Shown: piece after piece, positions 1 through 7,585 of the stretch
Numbering within the stretch: position 1 is the first letter of the stretch
Layout of the letters: the number at the start of each line of letters is the position of its first letter
Assembly: GCF_000719335.1 (NCBI RefSeq)
Contig: NZ_JOGB01000004.1
Span: forward strand, 62,001 to 126,000
Source: Streptomyces sp. NRRL S-87
GTDB taxonomy: Bacteria; Actinomycetota; Actinomycetes; Streptomycetales; Streptomycetaceae
Direction: 5' to 3'
DNA: 64,000 bases
The notes under the pieces: generated by a model
The model's database searches: none
What the model was told of the DNA's origin: nothing
Seen by the model: the letters and a program-made list of their open reading frames with translations, nothing else
Made by a program: the position numbers and the translations under genes

Positions 1-22
1 CCACAGGGGATGGTAAAACTAT

Positions 23-718
23 CTAATTCGGACATTCGGCTCTGTTGATCGAGTCGACGGCACCCACTATGCCGCACCAGGCACCCTCGACGCGACGATA
101 GATATCGGCACTTTGCCGTACGTAGAGAACCAAGCAGCCCCGGTAGCCCTCGCCGGTGTTCTTGCGCACCGTCCTGGGGTTGTGCTTCTTCAGCGTCGTT
201 CCGCTCAGCCGCGACCTGTCGACACCGGCGAGCTGCGCCCAGTACTCCTCTGCCGCCCGCACGTCGGCGGATTCGTGGATCATCACGCGATAACCGATGC
301 GGTGCCCGTCCACGCCGAGCAGGCGCAGCCAGGCGAGGAAGACCAGGATGACGCCCGGATCGCTGTTGACGAAGAGGATGCTCTCCCTGCGGTCGTACGC
401 CTTGTCCTTCGCGCCCTCCGCCCAGTAGAGCGCCGTCCCCACCAGGAAGAGCTCGCGGTCGGTGAGCGGGCCGACGTCGCGGCGGGCGGCCTCCTTGGTC
501 GCGCGGCGCTCGACGTCACGGGCGGCGAGTTCGCGGTCCCAGCGGGCGCGGGCGGCGCGTTTTCCCTGTTCGACACGGCGGGCGGGCTTCGGGAGGTCTC
601 GCACCCAGAGGGACACGGAGCTCTTCGAGCAGCCCAGCTCGGCGGTGATCTCGGCGTAGGTGCGGCCCCGGAGGCGGAGCTCCCGGGCCCGGGCTTGCAG
701 ATCGGTCTTGGCCTTCAT
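23..718 (-). CDS. HTH protein with LAGLIDADG-like C-terminal domain
   Basis: 231 aa. Residues about 10-40 read as a helix-turn-helix (RTYAEITAELGCSKSSVSLW), followed by a basic linker. The C-terminal half contains FLVGTALYWAEGAKDK, then NSDPGVILVFLAWLRLLGV and IHESADV..YWAQLAGV, a pattern that resembles degenerate LAGLIDADG folds (compare LGWYVAEGS blocks of homing endonucleases). Function unknown; an HTH plus LAGLIDADG combination is known from the sporulation regulator WhiA, but the domain order here is reversed. The start is the ATG at 716-718 just before the HTH; no clear Shine-Dalgarno was seen. It is divergent from the histidine kinase at 858. The CDS is certain, the fold assignment is inference. 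Confidence 0.8.
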   Translation of the reverse strand: MKAKTDLQARARELRLRGRTYAEITAELGCSKSSVSLWVRDLPKPARRVEQGKRAARARWDRELAARDVERRATKEAARRDVGPLTDRELFLVGTALYWAEGAKDKAYDRRESILFVNSDPGVILVFLAWLRLLGVDGHRIGYRVMIHESADVRAAEEYWAQLAGVDRSRLSGTTLKKHNPRTVRKNTGEGYRGCLVLYVRQSADIYRRVEGAWCGIVGAVDSINRAECPN

Positions 719-845
719 GGCGCCAGGCTCGGGCGGGAGGGGGTGGTTCCGGGGGGAAATCGGGTCGGGTTCGCTCGTTCGTGCGAGGAAGGGTGTGTTC
801 CGGGGGTGGGGGCTAATAGGGAGGGAGGGCGGGAGGGGGCGATCG

Positions 846-851
846 TAGGGT
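846..851 (+). promoter_or_regulatory. -10 box of leaderless histidine kinase gene
   Basis: TAGGGT lies exactly 6 nt before the ATG at 858, which would put the transcription start on the start codon. No convincing -35 was seen. Confidence 0.45.
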
Positions 852-857
852 GGCGGT

Positions 858-2159
858 ATGACCGGTACGGGGGAGCAGCAGGTGGGGGCGGGGCGGGACG
901 GGCCCCTGTGGTGGGGGCGGCGGCGGAGTGCCGTGCTGGACGTCGGGCTCGGCGTCGTGTCCGCGCTGGAGTGCGGGCTGGAGGGGGTGGCCTTCGCGGG
1001 GGAGGCGGGGCTGCCGGTTCCGGTGGGGGTGGTGTTCGGGCTGCTGGTGGGCGCGACGCTGGTGCTGCGCCGGCGGTGGCCGGTGGCGGTGGTGCTGGTG
1101 GCCGTGGCGACGACGCCGGCGGCGATGGGCTTCCTGCTGGCGGTGGTCGGGCTGTACACGCTGGCGGCGTCGGAGGTGCCGCGCCGGATCACGGGTCTGC
1201 TGGCGTCGATGTCGCTGGTGGCGACGTTCGTGGTGACGTACGTGCGCATGCAGGGCGCGGTGGAGGCGGACCGGTGGTACGTCCCGGTCGTCTCGCTGTT
1301 CATGGCGGTGGCGCTGACCGCCCCGCCGGTGCTGCTCGGTCTGTACGTGGGGGCGCGGCGGCGGCTGATGGAGAGCCTGCACGAGCGCGCGGACTCGTTG
1401 GAGCGGGAGCTGTCGCTGCTCGCGGAGCGGGCGGAGGAGCGGGCGGAGTGGGCGCGCCGTGAGGAGCGGACCCGGATCGCGCGGGAGATGCACGACGTGG
1501 TGGCGCACCGGGTGTCGTTGATGGTGGTGCACGCGGCGGCGCTGCAGGCGGTGGTGGGGAAGGACCCGGAGACGGCGGTGCGGAACGCGGCGCTGGTGGG
1601 TGACATGGGTCGGCAGGCGCTGACGGAGCTGCGGGAGATGCTCGGGGTGTTGCGGTCGACGGAGTCGGTGGTGCGGTCGGCGGCGGTGCCGTCGCCTGTG
1701 CCGGTGGTGGCGGCCGTGCCGGTCGTGGGGGTCGGGCCGGTGGGGGAGGAGGGGCCGTCGCTGGGGGCGCTGGAGGCGCTGGTGGGGCAGTCGCGGGCGG
1801 CGGGGATGGTGGTGGAGCTGGAGGTGCACGGGTCGGTGCGGTCGTATCCGCCGGAGGTGGAGCAGACGGCGTACCGGGTGGTGCAGGAGGCGCTGACCAA
1901 CTGCCACAAGCACGCGCCGGGGGCGCGGGTGCGGGTGCGGTTGGCGCACCGGGAGCAGGAGGTGGCGATGCAGGTGGAGAACGGTCCTTCGGACGCTGCC
2001 GTGGCGGACGCGGGCCTGCCGAGTGGGGGGAACGGCCTGGTGGGGATGCGTGAGCGGGTGCAGGGCCTGGGTGGGGTGTTCGTGTCGGGGCCGACGGAGG
2101 CGGGCGGTTTCCGGGTGTCGGCGGTGCTGCCGGGCGCGGGGGGCGGCGGGCTGCCGTAG
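858..2159 (+). CDS. sensor histidine kinase (HisKA_3 / NarL type), orphan
   Basis: 433 aa. Residues about 20-165 hold several hydrophobic membrane segments, then a linker coiled coil (about 170-205), the HisKA_3 dimerisation motif TRIAREMHDVVAHRVS with phospho-accepting His212, and an HATPase_c domain with N-box QEALTNCHKHAP (Asn348) and G-box NGLVGMRERV. This is the membrane sensor half of a two-component system that would pass phosphate to a LuxR/NarL-type response regulator. No response regulator is adjacent: upstream is a divergent HTH gene, downstream the convergent SUKH-3 gene. The ATG at 858 has a -10 box 6 nt ahead, so the mRNA is probably leaderless. Confidence 0.9.
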   Translation: MTGTGEQQVGAGRDGPLWWGRRRSAVLDVGLGVVSALECGLEGVAFAGEAGLPVPVGVVFGLLVGATLVLRRRWPVAVVLVAVATTPAAMGFLLAVVGLYTLAASEVPRRITGLLASMSLVATFVVTYVRMQGAVEADRWYVPVVSLFMAVALTAPPVLLGLYVGARRRLMESLHERADSLERELSLLAERAEERAEWARREERTRIAREMHDVVAHRVSLMVVHAAALQAVVGKDPETAVRNAALVGDMGRQALTELREMLGVLRSTESVVRSAAVPSPVPVVAAVPVVGVGPVGEEGPSLGALEALVGQSRAAGMVVELEVHGSVRSYPPEVEQTAYRVVQEALTNCHKHAPGARVRVRLAHREQEVAMQVENGPSDAAVADAGLPSGGNGLVGMRERVQGLGGVFVSGPTEAGGFRVSAVLPGAGGGGLP

Positions 2160-2162
2160 GGC

Positions 2163-2292
2163 GGGCCTCGGGGTCGGGGGTCGCCTCGGGGTGGTGTCGC
2201 TCGGGGTGGGGTGCGGCGGCGTCGGGTGCGGGGGTCCGCTCGGGGTGGCGTGCGGCGGGCGCCGGGTGCGGGGGGCGGCCCGGTGTGGCGTG
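2163..2292 (+). repeat. imperfect GC-rich tandem repeats between convergent genes
   Basis: Variants of CTCGGGGTGG followed by GTGCGGCG recur several times between the end of the histidine kinase and the end of the SUKH-3 gene. Low-complexity sequence with no reading frame; possibly part of the bidirectional termination region. Confidence 0.5.
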
Positions 2293-2300
2293 GTGCGGGG

Positions 2301-2807
2301 TCAGCCCGTGGTGAGGCGGGCCGGTTGCAGGCCGGTGAGGAGGGTGGTGAGGGCTTCGTCGATGCCGGCGCCGAGGTACCAGTCGCCGGTGTGGTCGATG
2401 GAGTAGACGCGGCCTTCGGCGTCGAGGGCGAGGTGGGCGTGGCCGTCGCCTTCGATGCCGAGGGGGGCGACGGTGGTGCCGAGGGCGCGCCCGAGGTCGG
2501 CGAAGGTGCGGGCGAGGTGGAGTCCGGTGAGCGGGTCGAGGGTGAGGGCGGCGGGGGCTATCTGGCGGCCGGGGGCGGGGGTGCTGACGCGCAGGCCGCC
2601 GAACTCGGCCCAGGCTTCGACGGCGGCGGGGAAGACGGTGTGCCGGTGGCCGGCGGGGGTGGCGTGGTCGCGCAGGGCGTCGGCCCAGTACTCGGCCTGC
2701 TTGATGTCCCAGCGTCCGGGGGCCCAGCCGGCGGCGCGCAGTGCGGAGTCGACGGTGACCGGGAAGCGGGTCGCCGAGGACCGGTCGTAGGAGGCGGAGG
2801 CGGCCAT
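2301..2807 (-). CDS. SUKH-3 family immunity protein
   Basis: 168 aa. The pattern matches SUKH-3: FPVTVDSALRAAGW near the N-terminus, then AEYWADAL, FPAAVEAWAEFGGL, IEGDGHAHLALDAEGRVYSID and a final IDEALTTLLTGL. SUKH-superfamily proteins (SMI1/KNR4 relatives) bind and neutralise polymorphic-toxin effectors, mainly nucleases and deaminases. It lies 7 nt downstream of the deaminase gene on the same strand, the usual toxin then immunity order, so its cognate toxin is most probably that deaminase. Cytoplasmic, no signal peptide. Confidence 0.85.
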   Translation of the reverse strand: MAASASYDRSSATRFPVTVDSALRAAGWAPGRWDIKQAEYWADALRDHATPAGHRHTVFPAAVEAWAEFGGLRVSTPAPGRQIAPAALTLDPLTGLHLARTFADLGRALGTTVAPLGIEGDGHAHLALDAEGRVYSIDHTGDWYLGAGIDEALTTLLTGLQPARLTTG

Positions 2808-2814
2808 CGGGCGG

Positions 2815-3417
2815 TCAGCCCTTCTCGTTGTCTGCGGGGGCGGTGAGGTCGACGGGGCGTACGCCGAAGTGGGCGAGGAGGGCGTCGCAGGAGCGGCAGG
2901 GGGGTGCGTAGGTGCCGTGGAGCGGGTCGCCGTCCTCGCGGATGCGGCGGGCGGTGAGGCGGGCCTGTTTGAGGGAGCGGCGGGCCTCGCCGTGGGTGAG
3001 GGGCTTGCGGGAGGCGCGCCGGCTGCGGCCGGCTTCTACGGCGGCGAGGTGGCGGGAGAGGAGCAGGGCCTCGGGGCACCGGCCGGTGTGGCGGTCGCGC
3101 TGGCCGGTGGTGAGGGTGTCGAGGAAGTCCTGGACGAGGGGGTGGAGGGCGGGTGCCCGGTCTCCCTTGGCGGCGGTGGAGGTGAGGGTCTCGCCGCGGA
3201 CGGACAGGGCGGCGGCGACGGTGGGGAGGATGCCGTCGCGGCGGTGGAGGAGGAGGGGTGGCCGCAGGTTGCTGTTGTCGCTGCTCCAGTTGCGGCGGGG
3301 GTCGCCGGTGCCGTTCGCGGCGGGTGCGGTGTCGTCGGCGTCGGTGCCGCTGCTGGTGCCTCCGGTGGTGCCGAGGGTGTCCTGTGCTGCTCGTAGTACT
3401 CGTGTGACCGTCTGCAT
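2815..3417 (-). CDS. YwqJ-type deaminase (putative toxin effector)
   Basis: 200 aa from the ATG at 3415-3417, which has GGGAGG upstream; the open frame extends to 3510 but that extension has no ribosome site. The C-terminal half matches the YwqJ-related deaminase family: HPLVQDFLDTL, then GRCPEALLLSRHL with the Cys-x-Glu pair C114/E116, and PPCRSCDALLAHFGV with the zinc-binding CxxC C174/C177. These residues suggest an active zinc-dependent nucleic-acid or nucleotide deaminase. Residues 15-60 are disordered, Thr/Gly-rich. No secretion signal, WXG or PAAR domain is present, so export is not evident. Paired with the SUKH-3 gene directly downstream. Substrate unknown. Confidence 0.8.
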   Translation of the reverse strand: MQTVTRVLRAAQDTLGTTGGTSSGTDADDTAPAANGTGDPRRNWSSDNSNLRPPLLLHRRDGILPTVAAALSVRGETLTSTAAKGDRAPALHPLVQDFLDTLTTGQRDRHTGRCPEALLLSRHLAAVEAGRSRRASRKPLTHGEARRSLKQARLTARRIREDGDPLHGTYAPPCRSCDALLAHFGVRPVDLTAPADNEKG

Positions 3418-3523
3418 GGTGCTCGTCGTCCCTCCCCGTGGCCACGGCGTCGGCCGCTGTCGCGCACGCCCCCGTGCTGCGGGGACAGCCTGCCAAATGT
3501 CCTGCGTCATGCGGAAGCTGGGT

Positions 3524-3533
3524 CGAATATTCG
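3524..3533. promoter_or_regulatory. AT-rich palindrome in divergent intergenic region
   Basis: CGAATATTCG is a perfect 10-bp palindrome within an unusually AT-rich stretch between the divergent deaminase and nuclease-SUKH genes. It could be an operator serving either promoter; no regulator gene is adjacent. Confidence 0.3.
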
Positions 3534-3652
3534 TATCAATTCGGATTATCCCGGCGGCGGGCGGGTCCGGTGGTGCTAGGGGTGCGGTCCGGGGGGCGGA
3601 CGGGAGCCTTCCGCGGAGCGTACGGGGAGGGTGGCGCCCTTGCCGTACGGCT

Positions 3653-3658
3653 TAGGCT
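3653..3658 (+). promoter_or_regulatory. putative -10 box for nuclease-SUKH1 gene
   Basis: TAGGCT, a common Streptomyces vegetative -10 variant, 38 nt before the ATG at 3697. No good -35 was found. Confidence 0.3.
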
Positions 3659-3696
3659 GTGCGGAACCACGCCAGATCCAGCAGGGGGCTACCGCC

Positions 3697-4674
3697 ATGA
3701 CGACAGGTCGGCTCGGGCAGCATGCCGCGCCACCCAACGCCGCGTACGCCGGTCAGGTCGTGCACTTCCCGGACCCGGTCCGGCGTGCCCGCCATCCTGA
3801 GGGCGTGCGGATGGACGGGGAGGGTCGCCCCGACTTCTCGCCGTACGCGCGCGCGGCCGTGGAGATCGCCGATCCGCCGGAGGGTTTCGGCATCGACGAG
3901 CTGCGGTTGACGGACTACGTGTCGGCGAACGCCGCGCAGCACGCCGCGGGCCACGAGCTGTGGGACACGCTGCCGGCGGTGGCGACGCCGCACGGTTGGA
4001 CCTGGCACCACAGGGCCGGCACGCGCCGGTTGGAGCTCGTGCCGGTCGACGTGAAGGTGCTGCTGCGCCACCACGCCGGTCTGGCGAGCGCCGCGGTGGA
4101 CCAGGACAAGCGCGGGACGCGGCCGCTGCAGGAGGTGTGTCCGGTGCACCTCGGGCTGCCGAAGTCGGTGGTCTCGGTGTCGGAGCAGCAGGTCCTGGGC
4201 GTCGAGGAGGACCTGGGCTACCGGCTGCCGGAGGCGTACCGGACCTTCTTGAAGGCGGCGGGCGGGTGCGCGCCGGTGGGCGTGGGTCTGGACCCGGAGC
4301 TGGGCCTGCTGGTGGACCAGCCGTTCTTCACGGTGCGTGAGGAGGCGGCGGTCAACGACCTCGTGTACGTCAACAAGTGCCTGCGGGACCACCTGACGAA
4401 GGACTACCTGGGCGTGGGTTTCGCGCAGGGCGGTCTGATCGCGGTGAAGGTGCGGGGTTCGGAGACGGGTTCGGTGTGGTTCTGCCCGTACGACGACGCG
4501 CGCGACCAGGACGGTCTGTCGGTGCAGGAGCGGGTGGAGCGGCTGCTGCTGCCGTGCGGTGCGGACTTCGACGCGTTCCTGGAGCGGCTGGCGGGCAACC
4601 CGCCGGAGTTGGAGAACGTGGCGGGTCTGATGGTGGACGGCGGCTTCGCGCGTGTTGTCCCGGTGGAAGGGTGA
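3697..4674 (+). CDS. WHH-type HNH nuclease fused to SMI1/KNR4 (SUKH-1) immunity domain
   Basis: 325 aa; ATG at 3697 is preceded by GCAGGGGGC. Two halves are visible. Residues about 15-135 end in HGWTWHHRAGTRRLELVP followed by HHAG: W103-H104-H105 plus the later Leu-Val-Pro and His pair is the signature of the WHH branch of HNH/Endo VII toxin nucleases, and the preceding Arg/Asp-rich VHFPDPVRRARHPEGVRMD resembles the lead-in of such toxins. Residues about 165-320 are a SUKH-1 domain (VSVSEQQVLGVEEDLGYRLPEAYRTFLKAAGG, then SVWFCPYDD and FDAFLERLAG). Toxin and immunity therefore seem to sit in one polypeptide. A 10-nt gap links it to the next gene, so the two form an operon. Whether the nuclease half is active is unknown. 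Confidence 0.8.
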   Translation: MTTGRLGQHAAPPNAAYAGQVVHFPDPVRRARHPEGVRMDGEGRPDFSPYARAAVEIADPPEGFGIDELRLTDYVSANAAQHAAGHELWDTLPAVATPHGWTWHHRAGTRRLELVPVDVKVLLRHHAGLASAAVDQDKRGTRPLQEVCPVHLGLPKSVVSVSEQQVLGVEEDLGYRLPEAYRTFLKAAGGCAPVGVGLDPELGLLVDQPFFTVREEAAVNDLVYVNKCLRDHLTKDYLGVGFAQGGLIAVKVRGSETGSVWFCPYDDARDQDGLSVQERVERLLLPCGADFDAFLERLAGNPPELENVAGLMVDGGFARVVPVEG

Positions 4675-4684
4675 GGACGCGGCG

Positions 4685-7273
4685 ATGGTGACGTTCGCGC
4701 AGGCGCAGGAGCGCGCGGAGGAGTGGGTCAACGGTGACGTGCCCGCGTACCAGCACCGGGAGGTGCGGGTGCGGGAGTTCGGGCTCGGTTTCGTGGTGTG
4801 GGCGGAGGACCGTCCGGGGGTGAACTCGGGCGGTGGCCGGCAGCGGCTGGTGATCGCGCGCGACAGCGGCGAGGTGACGCTGTGGCCGGGGCTTCCGGTG
4901 GGTGAGGTGATCCGCCGGTACGAGGAGCGGTACGGGGCGGTGCCGGCGCCGGCGGCCGAGGTGTCGGTGCCGCCGCAGCGGATCGACTCGGAGGCGACGT
5001 CGTTCATGCTGACGCCGCCGGAGTGGCTGGAGGAGGCAGGGACGCCGGCTTCCGGGTCCGCGGCCGCTGCCGGTCCGGTGGGCGGGCCGGCGGCCGAGCC
5101 GGTCGCCGCGGCGACTGCGGATCCGTACGCCGACCATGGCCGGGCCGACCAGGGCCGGTCCGACCAGGTGGCGGAACTGGGTGCGGCCGCGTCCGGTCCG
5201 GTGGCCGGCGGGTCGGGTGCCTCGGGTGCTCCGCGGGCCGGCGGTTCGCTGCGGCTGTCGTCCTCGGGTCCCGCCGCGTCGGGTCCGGCCGTGCCGCCGG
5301 CGCCGTCGGCTCCTCCGGCGGGTGCTCCGTCGGGTGCGTCCGACGGGGCGGGGCTGCCCGGGACCGTGGTGCTGGGGGCCGTGGACGCCCCCGACGCCCC
5401 CGCGGCCGCCCCGCAGGGCGGCGCCGGGGTGCCGGGGCCGACGGCCGACGGCGGGGTCCCGGCCGGGGCCACGCCGTGGGCGGGCACCGACACCAACTCC
5501 GGTGCGGACGACGCGTCCGTACCGCTGCCCAAGACCGTGTTCGCGCCCCCGCTGTCGGGTTCGGACCTGGACGACGCCCCCGGCCGGCGGGTCGAGCCCG
5601 AGGCCAGGACGGCGCTCATGGCGGGCGGCAGCCAGCTGCCGAAGACCACGGTGGCGCCGGTGATCGGCGCCGGCCCGCGTCCGGAGGAGGCCGCCGGGGC
5701 GGCCGCGGACGGGGCGCCGGCGACCCCGGCCGCGCCCCCGCCCGGGCCGCAGGCACCGCAGGCACCGCCGGCACCGCCGGCGCCGTCCGGTGGCGACGCG
5801 CACTACGCGGCGACGATGCTGGCGGGCCCCGGTGTGGTTCCGCCGCCGGGTCCGCCCGCGCCGCCCGGTCCGCCGACGCCGCCCGGTCCGCCCGGTCCGC
5901 CCGGTCGGCCCGCCGGGCCCGGTGGGGACGCGCACCACGCGGCGACGATGCTGGCCGGCCCCGGTGTCGTACCGCCGCCCGGTCCGCCGGCGCCGCCCGG
6001 TCCCCCCGCGCCTCCCGGCCCGCCCGGTGGTGACGCGCACCACGCGGCGACGATGCTGGCCGGTCCCGGTGTGGTTCCGCCGCCCGGTCCGCCGACGCCT
6101 CCGGGTCCGCCCGGTGCGCCCGGTGGCCCCGGTGGGGACGCGCACCACGCGGCCACGATGCTGGCGACCCCCGGCGTGATCCCACCGCCGCCCGCCCCGG
6201 TGCCCGGCGCGCCCGTGCCGCCGCCCGGCGGTCCGCTGCAGGCCGGCGGTCCGGTGCCCGGTGGTCCCGTGCCGCCCGCGCCGCAGCCGGGTGTGCCGGT
6301 GGTGGGCCCCGGCTACCAGGCCGTACTGCGCTACCGCGCGCCCGACGGCTCCGAGCAGCAGATCATCCGGCGTTCGGCGCCCGGCACCCCGCACCCGGAG
6401 TGGCAGATCCTGCACGAGCTGCGGGCCATGAACGTGCCCCCGCAGCAGGTGCTGGAGCTCCATACCGAGCTGGAGTCCTGCGAGCTGCCCGGCGGCTACT
6501 GCGCCCGGATGATCCGGGAGACGTGGCCGCAGGTGCGGATCACGAGCGTGGCGCCGTACGGCCAGGACCACGCGGGCCGGCAGGCCGGCATGCGGCACCT
6601 GCTCACGCACCAGGGCGAGTTGCACCAGGTCGCGGACGGGCCGGCGCGCCCGGCCCCGCAGCGGGTGCCGCTGGCGGGCGGGATCCAGACGCAGCCGGCG
6701 ATCCCGATCGAGGCGATCGGGCAGGAGCTGGCGGCGGCGTTCGGTCCGCAGGGCGTGTTCCGGTTCGACCAGCGGGCGGTGTCCCGCCAGGGCGTGCCCG
6801 AGATCGTGGCGCAGACGCTGGTGTGGGCCGGTCTGCCGGTGGACTTCGGGCCGTTCTTCTGGGCGCAGGCCGTGCCCGGGCAGCCGGTGCCGACGCTGGC
6901 GGAGCTGGCGGCGCAGCGCGGGGTGCAGCCGGCTCCGGACGCGGCCTCGTACCTGGTGGTCGGCAGTGACTTCGGCAAGGCGCTGTGCGTGCAGTACGGG
7001 ACGGCGAACATCGTGGCCGTGCCGGTGGAGGCGGGTCCGGGCGGCACGGTGGTGCCGCCGCAGTTCGTGAACTCCTCGCTGCCGCAGTTCGTGCGGTCGA
7101 TGGCGATGCTGGGCAGCATGTGGCGGCTCCGGCTGCACCTGACGCCGGAACAGGCCGGGCGCTGGACGGTCGACTTCCAGGCGCAGCTGGCGGCCCTGGA
7201 CGGGGCGGCGCTGGCGTCGCCGGAGAGCTGGTGGTCGGTGCTGCTGGAGCAGATGTGGGACGGCTTGCTGTAG
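4685..7273 (+). CDS. YrhB(Imm35)-like / Pro-rich linker / deaminase / SUKH-4 multidomain protein
   Basis: 862 aa; ATG at 4685 follows the previous stop by 10 nt with GGTGAGGA as ribosome site. Residues 1-80 resemble the YrhB (Imm35) immunity fold (FAQAQERAEEWVN, LVIARDSGEVTLWPG). Residues about 105-540 are Ala/Pro/Gly-rich and disordered, with four copies of a GGDAHxAATMLAGPG unit. Residues about 545-640 look like a nucleic-acid deaminase: HPE (570-572) and TELESCELPGGYC with C599 and C606. Residues about 670-860 are a SUKH-4 domain (FGPQGVFRFDQRAV, FFWAQAVPG, YLVVGSDFGKALCVQYGT). One protein thus carries a toxin-like catalytic domain flanked by two immunity-type domains. Spacing of the two Cys (C-x6-C) is wider than CxxC, so activity needs testing. 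Confidence 0.75.
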   Translation: MVTFAQAQERAEEWVNGDVPAYQHREVRVREFGLGFVVWAEDRPGVNSGGGRQRLVIARDSGEVTLWPGLPVGEVIRRYEERYGAVPAPAAEVSVPPQRIDSEATSFMLTPPEWLEEAGTPASGSAAAAGPVGGPAAEPVAAATADPYADHGRADQGRSDQVAELGAAASGPVAGGSGASGAPRAGGSLRLSSSGPAASGPAVPPAPSAPPAGAPSGASDGAGLPGTVVLGAVDAPDAPAAAPQGGAGVPGPTADGGVPAGATPWAGTDTNSGADDASVPLPKTVFAPPLSGSDLDDAPGRRVEPEARTALMAGGSQLPKTTVAPVIGAGPRPEEAAGAAADGAPATPAAPPPGPQAPQAPPAPPAPSGGDAHYAATMLAGPGVVPPPGPPAPPGPPTPPGPPGPPGRPAGPGGDAHHAATMLAGPGVVPPPGPPAPPGPPAPPGPPGGDAHHAATMLAGPGVVPPPGPPTPPGPPGAPGGPGGDAHHAATMLATPGVIPPPPAPVPGAPVPPPGGPLQAGGPVPGGPVPPAPQPGVPVVGPGYQAVLRYRAPDGSEQQIIRRSAPGTPHPEWQILHELRAMNVPPQQVLELHTELESCELPGGYCARMIRETWPQVRITSVAPYGQDHAGRQAGMRHLLTHQGELHQVADGPARPAPQRVPLAGGIQTQPAIPIEAIGQELAAAFGPQGVFRFDQRAVSRQGVPEIVAQTLVWAGLPVDFGPFFWAQAVPGQPVPTLAELAAQRGVQPAPDAASYLVVGSDFGKALCVQYGTANIVAVPVEAGPGGTVVPPQFVNSSLPQFVRSMAMLGSMWRLRLHLTPEQAGRWTVDFQAQLAALDGAALASPESWWSVLLEQMWDGLL
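5789..6190 (+). repeat. four-copy coding repeat (GGDAHxAATML)
   Basis: Copies start near 5789, 5931, 6026 and 6131 and encode GGDAHHAATMLAGPG followed by collagen-like PPG runs of variable length. Spacing between copies is 142, 95 and 105 bp, all in frame. The conserved AATML core against a variable linker suggests a repeated short binding or modification motif. Confidence 0.8.
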
Positions 7274-7356
7274 GCGGCGGGGCCGCTGCGGCGGTCCGCC
7301 CGCCGTGCTCGCTGCGGTCGGCCGACCGGCTGAACGGCCGGCCCGGACGGGTGCGC

Positions 7357-7405
7357 GACGGCCGGGGCGGGTCCTTCGGGACCCGGCCCGGCCGTCGTCG
7401 TTTTT
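7357..7405 (+). terminator. intrinsic terminator after toxin/immunity operon
   Basis: A GC-rich stem beginning GACGGCCGGG at 7357 pairs with CCCGGCCGTC ending at 7396, apex CTTCGG, followed by GTCGTTTTT. The rest of the 312-bp gap (7274-7585) carries no gene; TTGACC near 7469 is a possible -35 for the next gene, without a clear -10. Confidence 0.8.
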
Positions 7406-7585
7406 CGGGCGCGGGTGGCGTTTTGCGGCACGGCGAATTCCGGCTTCTGCTCTCAAATGACGCATCCTTGACCGGGAGAGGCGGCGGAGTGTCGCGCGAC
7501 GAGCGGATCTCCGCACGACACGTACCAGCCGTTCGCGCCGTGCGGGCTGGACGAGGCGCACGACCCAGCCGAGAGGGGCTTCCAG

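Noticed and set aside
3418..3510. N-terminal extension of the YwqJ-type deaminase to 3510
   Set aside because: No ribosome site at 3510, whereas GGGAGG precedes the ATG at 3417; the extension has no family similarity.
5789..6190. Regular repeats as a possible CRISPR array
   Set aside because: Repeats are in frame, coding and unevenly spaced, with no spacer-like unique segments or cas genes.
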